Source of the DNA: an uncultured Eubacteriales bacterium
Lineage (GTDB): Bacteria > Bacillota > Clostridia > Tissierellales > Peptoniphilaceae
Assembly: GCA_902488815.1 (NCBI GenBank)
Contig: CABTXP010000034.1
Location: 1 to 12,693, forward strand
Length of the DNA stretch: 12,693 bases
Reading direction: 5' to 3'
In this document: one piece after another, positions 6,579 through 11,845 of the stretch
Layout of the letters: the number at the start of each line of letters is the position of its first letter
Position numbering within the stretch: the first letter of the stretch is position 1
Position numbers and translations under genes: made by a program
Notes under the pieces: model-generated
Told to the model about the DNA's origin: nothing
The model's input: the letters and a program-made list of their open reading frames with translations, nothing else
Databases searched by the model: none

Positions 6579-6863
6579 TTATTTAACTCCTGTACTCTTT
6601 TCTGATTTGCCTGCGTGGCCTCTGAAAGTTCTTGTACTTACAAATTCTCCCAATTTATGTCCAACCATGTCTTCCGTTATATATACCGGAACGTGTTTTC
6701 TTCCGTCATGTACTGCTATTGTATGAGATACCATTTCAGGGAATATTGTTGAACGACGAGACCATGTCTTTATTACTTTTTTATCATTTGCTTCGTTTAA
6801 AGCTCTTACTTTTTTAAGTAAGTGCTCATCTGCAAATGGACCTTTTTTTACGGATCTTGCCAT
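6579..6863 (-). CDS. rpsS: 30S ribosomal protein S19
   Basis: S19 (94 aa) lies in the head of the small subunit and contributes to bridges with the large subunit and contacts with A-site tRNA. It starts MARSVKKGPFADEHLLKKV and has the signature blocks KVIKTWSRRSTIFPEMVSHT (about 29 to 48), IAVHDGRKHVPVYITEDMVG and HKLGEFVSTRTFRGHAG, ending in a basic tail. Full length for the family. ATG start with AAGGAGG upstream, 11 bases after rplB and 11 before rplV. Confidence 0.98.
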   Translation of the reverse strand: MARSVKKGPFADEHLLKKVRALNEANDKKVIKTWSRRSTIFPEMVSHTIAVHDGRKHVPVYITEDMVGHKLGEFVSTRTFRGHAGKSEKSTGVK

Positions 6864-6874
6864 TGTGTTCCTCC

Positions 6875-7708
6875 TTACTTAGCCTTTCTGCTTCTTACAA
6901 TGTACTTATTGGACTTCTTGTTTTTCTTTCTTGTCTTAAGTCCCATTGCCTTCTTGCCCCATGGTGTCATCGGTGAAGGTCTACCTATAGGTGCTCTACC
7001 TTCTCCACCGCCGTGCGGGTGATCAACCGGGTTCATTGCAGAACCTCTTACTGAAGGTCTTCTGCCAAGATATCTGCTCTTGCCGGCTTTTCCTAATCTT
7101 ACAAGTTCATGGGATAGGTTTCCTACTTGTCCGATTGTTGCTTTTGAATCAATACTTACAAGTCTGAATTCGCCTGAGGGAAGTCTAAGTTGTGCATACT
7201 TGCCTTCCTTTGCCATAAGTTGTGCACTTGTTCCTGCACTTCTTGCAAGTTGACCGCCTTTTCCGGGTACCATTTCAATGTTGTGAACTGTTGTACCTAC
7301 GGGGATTACTCTTAGAGGAAGTGCGTTACCTGTCTTAATGTCCGCATCTGCTCCTGATTCAACCATATCTCCTACTTTTAGTCCGTTGGGAGCGATTATA
7401 TATCTCTTTTCTCCGTCTACGTAGTGTAAAAGTGCTATATAGCTTGTTCTGTACGGATCGTATTCTATTGATGCAACTTTTGCCGGTACTCCGTCTTTAT
7501 CTCTCTTAAAGTCGATTATTCTATATTTTCTCTTAACTCCGCCGCCTCTAAATCTGGTGGTGATTCTTCCTTGAGCGTTTCTGCCGCCTGTGGATTTTAA
7601 AGAAATTGTAAGAGACTTTTCAGGTGTAGTCTTTGTAATTTCTTCAAATGTTGGAACCAACATGGTTCTACGGCCTGGAGTTGTCGGTTTAAATCCTTTT
7701 ACTGCCAT
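6875..7708 (-). CDS. rplB: 50S ribosomal protein L2
   Basis: L2 (277 aa) is one of the most conserved large-subunit proteins, needed for subunit association and for the peptidyl-transferase centre. Landmarks: GRNAQGRITTRFRGGGVKRK (42 to 61), the SH3-like RNA-binding core with GLKVGDMVESG (109 to 119), and the near-invariant AMNPVDHPHGGGEGRAPIGR (224 to 243) in which His230 should correspond to the functionally important His229 of E. coli L2. The C-terminus is strongly basic (KTRKKNKKSNKYIVRSRK). ATG start with AGAGGTGA upstream. It lies between rplW and rpsS. Confidence 0.99.
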   Translation of the reverse strand: MAVKGFKPTTPGRRTMLVPTFEEITKTTPEKSLTISLKSTGGRNAQGRITTRFRGGGVKRKYRIIDFKRDKDGVPAKVASIEYDPYRTSYIALLHYVDGEKRYIIAPNGLKVGDMVESGADADIKTGNALPLRVIPVGTTVHNIEMVPGKGGQLARSAGTSAQLMAKEGKYAQLRLPSGEFRLVSIDSKATIGQVGNLSHELVRLGKAGKSRYLGRRPSVRGSAMNPVDHPHGGGEGRAPIGRPSPMTPWGKKAMGLKTRKKNKKSNKYIVRSRKAK

Positions 7709-7722
7709 TGTTTCACCTCTTA

Positions 7723-8010
7723 TTACATTCCTTCAAAGAATTCAATAGGTTTTGAATCAGCTGTTAGTTTTACAATTGCTTTTTTGTAACTTGGTGTAAA
7801 TCCAACTGACATACCTTGTCTCTTTTTCTTTCCTCTTACATTCATTGTGTTAACTTTTTCAACCTTAACTCCGAATATGGTTTCTACGGCTTTTTTAATT
7901 TCTGTTTTGTTTGCCGTCTTAGCAACTTCAAATGTGTATTTGTTGTGCTCCATGTGTTCCATAGCTTTTTCAGTTATGATAGGTCTTCTTATAATATCGT
8001 AAATTGACAT
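7723..8010 (-). CDS. rplW: 50S ribosomal protein L23
   Basis: L23 (95 aa) sits at the exit of the peptide tunnel and is the docking site for trigger factor and the signal recognition particle. The sequence shows the family start DIIRRPIITEKAMEHMEHNK, the KYTFEVAKTANKTEIKKAVE segment, GVKVEKVNTMNVRGKKKR and a C-terminal YKKAIVKLTADSKPIEFFEG. The ATG (8008-8010) shares its A with the TAA stop of rplD in a TAATG junction, and its ribosome binding site (CAGGAGGTG) lies inside rplD, so L4 and L23 synthesis are likely coupled. Confidence 0.98.
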   Translation of the reverse strand: MSIYDIIRRPIITEKAMEHMEHNKYTFEVAKTANKTEIKKAVETIFGVKVEKVNTMNVRGKKKRQGMSVGFTPSYKKAIVKLTADSKPIEFFEGM

Positions 8011-8633
8011 TAGCTAAACACCTCCTGTACTACGTTTAAGGCATCTTTTGAAAGAACTAAAGAGTTGTATTTAAGTAAGTCGTAAACATTGATGTTTTGT
8101 GCCATTGAAGTATGCACTCCTTCGATGTTTCTTGCACTTCTTACTACGTTTTCGTCTTTGCCGTCTATTACAATTAGTGCTTTTTTGTCAGCCTTAACAG
8201 CTTTCAAAAATTCATTAAATGCCTTTGTCTTAGGTTCGTTCATCTTTATTTCGTCTACTACAATTATTTCATTGTCTCTAAGCTTTGATGTTAAAACACT
8301 CTTTAAAGCAAGTCTTCTAACTTTCTTAGGTGTTGTGTATGAGTAGTCTCTCGGCTTCGGTGCGAATACTACTCCGCCACCTTTAAATTGTGGAGATCTT
8401 ATACTACCTTGTCTTGCTCTACCTGTTCCCTTTTGTCTCCAAGGCTTTCTTCCCCCGCCTCTTACTTCGGCACGAGTTTTTGCGCTCTTGGTTCCTTGTC
8501 TCTTGTTTGCAAGAATATTCTTTACAACAAGGTAAACAGCGTGTTCATTAACTTCTATATCAAATATTTCTTCTTTTAAATCAATATCGCCAACAGGTTC
8601 TCCCTGCATATTTACCATTTGAATCTTAGGCAT
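8010..8633 (-). CDS. rplD: 50S ribosomal protein L4
   Basis: L4 (207 aa) has a globular domain on the ribosome surface and an extended loop that lines the exit tunnel opposite L22. In E. coli it also represses its own S10 operon. The loop here, GGGRKPWRQKGTGRARQG (59 to 76), is the standard sequence and shows none of the changes linked to macrolide resistance. Other family blocks: FKGGGVVFAPKPRDY (83 to 97) and VRRLALKSVLTSKLRDN. ATG start with AAGGAAGGAGG seven bases upstream. It overlaps rplW by one base. Whether it regulates the leader upstream of rpsJ in this organism cannot be told from the sequence. Confidence 0.98.
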   Translation of the reverse strand: MPKIQMVNMQGEPVGDIDLKEEIFDIEVNEHAVYLVVKNILANKRQGTKSAKTRAEVRGGGRKPWRQKGTGRARQGSIRSPQFKGGGVVFAPKPRDYSYTTPKKVRRLALKSVLTSKLRDNEIIVVDEIKMNEPKTKAFNEFLKAVKADKKALIVIDGKDENVVRSARNIEGVHTSMAQNINVYDLLKYNSLVLSKDALNVVQEVFS

Positions 8634-8650
8634 GTTTGAACCTCCTTCCT

Positions 8651-9283
8651 TTACTTGCCGCTTTTAACAGCGTCTCTAACGATAACAAGACCTTTTTTCG
8701 GTCCCGGCACCGCACCTTTAACAAGAAGTAAATTCTTATCTTCAAAAACTTTTACTACTTGAAGATTTTGAACAGTTACTCTTTCATGGCCCATCTTTCC
8801 TGCCATTCTGTGTCCCTTCCAAACTCTTCCGGGATATGATGCGGCTCCCATACCGCCGGGCATTCTGTGGAACTTGGAACCGTGAGATTCTCTACCTCTT
8901 CCGAATCCGTGTCTTGTGATAACACCTTGTGTTCCCTTACCCTTTGATGTACCGATAACATCTACTTTTTGACCTTCTTCAAATACGGAAACTTTTATTT
9001 CGTCTCCAACATTTAGGCCTTCAGTGTTTTCTACTGAAAATTCTCTAAGGTATTTCTTGTATTCAATACCTGCTTTGTCAAAGTGTCCCTTTACAGGTTT
9101 GTTCACTCTTTTTTCTTTAACATTGCCTGAAGCAACTTGCACGGCGTTGTATCCGTCCGTGTCTACAGTTTTTATCTGAACGATTACGTTTGGTTCAGCT
9201 TCAATAACTGTTACAGGGGTTACAGTTCCCTGCTCATCGAAAACTTGTGTCATGCCGACTTTTTTTCCGATTATTCCTTTCAT
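8651..9283 (-). CDS. rplC: 50S ribosomal protein L3
   Basis: L3 (210 aa) is an early assembly protein whose extension reaches the peptidyl-transferase centre. It begins MKGIIGKKVGMTQVFDEQGT and carries the signature KGTQGVITRHGFGRGRESHG, then FHRMPGGMGAASYPGRVWKG and HRMAGKMGHERVTVQNLQVV. The frame stays open 12 codons further upstream, to 9319, but the ATG at 9281-9283 is preceded by TTGGAGGTGTAAAA and gives the conserved family N-terminus, so it is the start used. A 52-base gap separates it from rpsJ, the longest inside the operon. Confidence 0.98.
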   Translation of the reverse strand: MKGIIGKKVGMTQVFDEQGTVTPVTVIEAEPNVIVQIKTVDTDGYNAVQVASGNVKEKRVNKPVKGHFDKAGIEYKKYLREFSVENTEGLNVGDEIKVSVFEEGQKVDVIGTSKGKGTQGVITRHGFGRGRESHGSKFHRMPGGMGAASYPGRVWKGHRMAGKMGHERVTVQNLQVVKVFEDKNLLLVKGAVPGPKKGLVIVRDAVKSGK

Positions 9284-9307
9284 TTTTACACCTCCAAAAT
9301 TATAGCG

Positions 9308-9321
9308 GATTGCAAGCAATC
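9308..9321 (-). other. Small inverted repeat between rpsJ and rplC
   Basis: The 14-base sequence GATTGCTTGCAATC (minus strand) is a perfect 6-base inverted repeat with a 2-base centre; as RNA it would more likely pair five bases around a CUUG loop. It lies in the one longer gap of the operon, about 15 bases upstream of the rplC ribosome binding site, and CGCTATAAT follows closely downstream. It could be a short stem that protects or marks a processing point, or chance. No U-run follows, so it is not a terminator. Confidence 0.3.
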
Positions 9322-9335
9322 ATATAAAAGAACAA

Positions 9336-9653
9336 TTATAACTTGATTTCTATGTCCACACCTGCAGGAAGGTTGAGCTTCATAAGTGCGTCAACGGTCT
9401 TTTGGTTAGGACCTATAATGTCAATAAGTCTCTTGTGAGTCCTTTGTTCAAATTGTTCTCTCGAGTCCTTGTACTTGTGAACTGCTCTTATAATTGTAAT
9501 AACTTCCTTTTCGGTGGGAAGGGGTACAGGTCCTGAAACTTGAGCGCCTGTAGCTTTAGCAGCTTCTACAATTTTCTTTGCTGAGTTGTCAAGTAACTCG
9601 TGGTCATAAGCTTTCAGTCTAATTCTAATTTTTTGTTTTGCGTTATTCGCCAT
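9336..9653 (-). CDS. rpsJ: 30S ribosomal protein S10
   Basis: S10 (105 aa) belongs to the head of the small subunit and doubles as the transcription antitermination factor NusE, which links NusB and NusG to RNA polymerase and ribosome. The sequence begins MANNAKQKIRIRLKAYDHEL and holds SGPVPLPTEKEVITIIRAVH (about 40 to 59), YKDSREQFEQRTHKRLIDI (61 to 79) and NLPAGVDIEIKL at the end. It is the first gene of the operon, with AGGAGG six bases from its ATG, and it lies directly downstream of a structured leader and promoter rather than after tuf as in many Gram-positive genomes. Confidence 0.98.
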   Translation of the reverse strand: MANNAKQKIRIRLKAYDHELLDNSAKKIVEAAKATGAQVSGPVPLPTEKEVITIIRAVHKYKDSREQFEQRTHKRLIDIIGPNQKTVDALMKLNLPAGVDIEIKL

Positions 9654-9848
9654 ATTAATCCTCCTATCGCATATGTTTTTACGAGAGGGTTATCGATACA
9701 CTCATCCGGGTGTATCTTATGCTTTATAAAAAAAGCGGAAGATAACCGGTCGCCGGATAATCCGACTTCTCAGCGGTAATTCCCCTTGGAGTTCCTTCCA
9801 TAAACTCCAAGCAACCTATCGCCTCATCGCAACATTTATTACAAACGC
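9654..9848 (-). ncRNA. Structured 5' leader of the S10 operon mRNA (candidate autoregulatory leader or attenuator)
   Basis: From the inferred start near 9848 to the rpsJ ATG there are about 195 untranslated nucleotides with clear secondary structure on the minus strand. Hairpin 1: CTTGGAGTT (9811-9803) pairs perfectly with AACTCCAAG (9793-9785) around loop TATGGAAGG. Hairpin 2: GGGGAATTACCG (9785-9774) pairs imperfectly with CGGTTATCTTCC (9748-9737), enclosing an inner stem GTCGGA/TCCGGC with a 3-base loop; a run of seven U follows two bases later (9734-9728). Hairpin 3: GATACAC (9716-9710) pairs perfectly with GTGTATC (9701-9695). The ribosome binding site GATAGGAGG comes last. Long r-protein leaders with such structure are commonly bound by a ribosomal protein of the operon; which one, if any, is not known here. 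Hairpin 2 plus the U7 run could act as an attenuator. Confidence 0.6.
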
Positions 9849-9854
9849 TTGAAC

Positions 9855-9883
9855 ATTATATATGACTTTTCGTGAAATTACAA
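9855..9883 (-). promoter_or_regulatory. Housekeeping-sigma promoter of the S10-spc operon
   Basis: On the minus strand TTGTAA (9883-9878) and TATAAT (9860-9855) are separated by exactly 17 bases, a near-consensus sigma-A/sigma-70 promoter. Transcription would start near 9848. Upstream lie A-tracts at about 9887-9890, 9898-9903 and 9907-9913, roughly one helical turn apart, as in UP elements of strong ribosomal promoters. No other convincing promoter for rpsJ is seen. Confidence 0.8.
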
Positions 9884-9972
9884 GGCTTTTACAGAAGTTT
9901 TTTCAATTTTTTTCAAATTATTTCTTCTTTGGAAAAAACCTTATAAATTATTCATCAATTTGATACTAATTA

Positions 9973-10001
9973 GATTATTATAATCAACTTTATGTTATAA
10001 T
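9973..10001 (+). promoter_or_regulatory. Probable etfBA promoter with an overlapping inverted repeat
   Basis: The plus strand has an extended -10 element TGTTATAAT (hexamer 9996-10001) about 25 bases before the etfB start. The -35 region is weak (around 9973-9978, GATTAT). That region is the left arm of the inverted repeat GATTATTATAATC (9973-9985), which extends imperfectly to a 7-1-7 layout (AGATTAT T ATAATCA). A second TATAAT at 9979-9984 lies inside the repeat but has no good -35. The repeat is placed where a repressor could block polymerase. The surrounding stretch 9884-9972 is AT-rich with no gene visible. Confidence 0.5.
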
Positions 10002-10025
10002 AAAGCTAATTAAGGAGGGTAAATG

Positions 10026-10814
10026 ATGAATATTTTAGTTTGCATCAAGCAAGTTCCCGACGTTTCAAAAGTAGAAATTGACAGGGAAACTAATAATTTA
10101 AAAAGAGAAGGTGTCCCAAGTATTATTAATCCTTGCGATTTAAACGCTCTTACGGCGGCTCTTAAAGTTAAGAAGCAATCAAAGGGAAAAATTACCGTTA
10201 TATCCATGGGACCTCCTCAAGCATCTGAAGCTATTAGAGAAGCAATTGCCATGGGAGCCGACGAAGGTTATGTAATTTGTGACGGAGCTTTTAGAGGATC
10301 CGACACTTTGGCTACAAGTTATGTCTTGTCCCAAGGGGCAAAAAAATTAGGACCGTTCGATTTGGTCTTTGCAGGCACTACTACTCTTGACGGAGATACA
10401 GGTCAAGTAGGACCTGAAATTGCTGAAATTTTAGGTTTTGCTCAAGCTACCTATGTTGAAGACTTGGAATTTATTTCCGATGATAAAATAAAAGTTGTAA
10501 GAAATCTTGAAAATAAAATTGAGACAGGCGAACTTAAAGTTCCCGCTTTAATTTCTATACTTAGAGACTCAAACGAAGTTAAAAAAGCTACAAAAGAAGA
10601 AATCGAAGCGCTTAAAGATTTGGAGATCAAAACTTTAACAGCAAAAGATTTGGAAGCGGAAGAAGACAGAATTGGCCAAAAAGGTTCCGCCACAGTTGTT
10701 GCGGAAGTTTATCCTCCGAAAGAAATTAAAAAAGGTCAATCAATTGAAGGCTCTGTTGATGAACAAGTTGAAGGTATCATCAAAGTCCTTAAAGATTATG
10801 GATTTGTTAAATAG
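10026..10814 (+). CDS. etfB: Electron transfer flavoprotein beta subunit, EtfB/FixA family
   Basis: EtfB pairs with EtfA in a cytoplasmic flavoprotein that passes electrons between dehydrogenases and NAD(H), ferredoxin or quinone partners. The 262-residue protein starts MNILVCIKQVPD and shows the clostridial blocks INPCDLNALTAAL (34 to 46), VISMGPPQA and REAIAMGADE (58 to 80), FRGSDTLATSYVLS (89 to 102) and LDGDTGQVGPEIAEILG (121 to 137), which form the nucleotide-binding core. Two usually conserved spots differ: G-(K/R)-Q-A-I-D reads GTTTLD (117 to 122), and the NEPRY partner-recognition loop reads NEVKK (183 to 187). Two ATGs are adjacent at 10023 and 10026; AGGAGG (10013-10018) is 7 bases from the second and 4 from the first, and the second matches the family start. 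It is probably cotranscribed with etfA. Confidence 0.95.
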   Translation: MNILVCIKQVPDVSKVEIDRETNNLKREGVPSIINPCDLNALTAALKVKKQSKGKITVISMGPPQASEAIREAIAMGADEGYVICDGAFRGSDTLATSYVLSQGAKKLGPFDLVFAGTTTLDGDTGQVGPEIAEILGFAQATYVEDLEFISDDKIKVVRNLENKIETGELKVPALISILRDSNEVKKATKEEIEALKDLEIKTLTAKDLEAEEDRIGQKGSATVVAEVYPPKEIKKGQSIEGSVDEQVEGIIKVLKDYGFVK

Positions 10815-10822
10815 GAGGAATT

Positions 10823-11800
10823 ATGTCTAAGAATTTATGGGTAGTTGCCCTTCAAGAAAACGGCAAGTTACTTGATGTGAGCTTGGAAATAATTACAAGA
10901 GCCGCTCAACTTGCAAAAGAAATGAACGAAGAAGTAGTTGCTTTGATAATCGGCAAAGATAACGAAGCCGCTTCCAAAGAAGCTTTACAATATGGAGCCG
11001 ACAGAGTTGTGTCTGTTGAAGGAGAAGAATACGAAAGTTACAGAACTCTTCCCTACACTCACGTGTTGGAAACTGTAATTGAAAAACACGAACCTCTTGC
11101 AATTTTAATTCCTGCTACTTTTAACGGCAGAGACTTAGGCGGCAGAATTTCCGCAAGAAAATCTTTAGGACTTGTTGCCGACTGTATTGATGTTAAGTCT
11201 GTAGAAGGCGAAAAGTTAATTGACTGGGTTAGACCTACATTTGACGGCAAGCTTATCTCTACAATCAGAATTACAACCAATCCTCAAATAGGTACAGTAG
11301 GCTCGGGAGTATTTAAAAAGAAAATTGTCGAAAGTCCCAAGGCCGAAATTATAAAAGAAGACATTGGATTTAAAGACGACTCCTATGTAATAGTAGAAGA
11401 AAAACAAAAGGAAGCTGCGAAAGCTGAAGACCTTGAAGGCGCATCAAGAATCGTGTCCTTCGGTATGGGTATAGGCGGACCTGAAAACTTTAAGATAGCT
11501 GAAGACTTGGCAAAAGAATTAAAAGCTCAGTTGGGCGTTACAAAACCAATTGCAGACAAAGGTTGGGAACCTTATGAAAAGCAAGTAGGCGTTTCAGGCA
11601 AGAAAGTTGCTCCTAAGCTTTACATCGCTTTAGGTATTTCAGGAGCGAAACAACACATCCTGGGCATGAAGGACTCGGAACTTATTATTGCAATTAATAA
11701 AGATCCCGACGCACCGATATTCCAAACTTCTCACTACCAAGTTGTGGGAGATATATTTGAAATCGTACCTAAGTTAACGGAAAAATTAAAAGAAATGTAA
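10823..11800 (+). CDS. etfA: Electron transfer flavoprotein alpha subunit, EtfA/FixB family
   Basis: EtfA (325 aa) supplies the C-terminal FAD-binding domain of the EtfAB dimer. Domain I covers about residues 1 to 195, with the family motif FNGRDLGGRISARKSLGLVA (100 to 119). The FAD domain follows (about 205 to 325) with QVGVSGKKVAPKLYIALGIS (254 to 273), GAKQHILGMKDS and IIAINKDPDAPIFQ (288 to 301). Several positions differ from most EtfA: the flavin-contacting Ser-Arg pair reads Thr240-Lys241, GQ(T/S)G reads GVSG, the GRG-type turn reads GMG (214 to 216), and TVRPGV reads TVGSGV (158 to 163). The gene starts 8 bases after etfB, with AGGAGG overlapping the etfB stop, so the pair is coexpressed. 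No acyl-CoA or other dehydrogenase gene is adjacent within the window. Family assignment is secure; electron partners are unknown. Confidence 0.95.
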   Translation: MSKNLWVVALQENGKLLDVSLEIITRAAQLAKEMNEEVVALIIGKDNEAASKEALQYGADRVVSVEGEEYESYRTLPYTHVLETVIEKHEPLAILIPATFNGRDLGGRISARKSLGLVADCIDVKSVEGEKLIDWVRPTFDGKLISTIRITTNPQIGTVGSGVFKKKIVESPKAEIIKEDIGFKDDSYVIVEEKQKEAAKAEDLEGASRIVSFGMGIGGPENFKIAEDLAKELKAQLGVTKPIADKGWEPYEKQVGVSGKKVAPKLYIALGISGAKQHILGMKDSELIIAINKDPDAPIFQTSHYQVVGDIFEIVPKLTEKLKEM

Positions 11801-11805
11801 AAAAT

Positions 11806-11845
11806 AACCGGTTTTAGATTAAACTAAAGCCGGTTTTTGTTTTAT
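11806..11845. terminator. Bidirectional intrinsic terminator between etfA and the convergent membrane-protein gene
   Basis: AACCGGTTTTAG (11806-11817) pairs with CTAAAGCCGGTT (11824-11835) over 12 positions, one a G-U wobble, around a 6-base loop. On the plus strand TTTTTGTTTT spans the stem end and follows it, ending etfBA transcripts just after the etfA stop. On the minus strand the same stem is followed by ATTTTTT, ending transcripts of the convergent gene whose stop is at 11842. Its position between two facing genes fits shared use. Confidence 0.88.

Noticed and set aside
8776..8961. Second minus-strand frame inside rplC
   Set aside because: Fully nested in rplC in another frame, with no ribosome binding site or recognisable protein.
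9724..9801. A possible 25-codon upstream ORF in the rpsJ leader (starts MEGTPRGITAEK on the minus strand, stop in the U-run)
   Set aside because: GGAG lies only 3 bases from its ATG, which sits in the loop of hairpin 1, and the whole span coincides with paired RNA. It is more simply explained as leader structure, though ribosome profiling would settle it.
9654..9848. Metabolite riboswitch or T-box in the rpsJ leader
   Set aside because: None of the conserved cores I can recall (T-box, lysine, FMN, TPP, SAM, glycine, cobalamin, ZTP, Mn, c-di-GMP) fits the sequence, and the downstream gene is ribosomal.
10010..11407. Minus-strand frames opposite etfB and etfA
   Set aside because: Shadows of the etf coding sequences, with no start signals or family resemblance.
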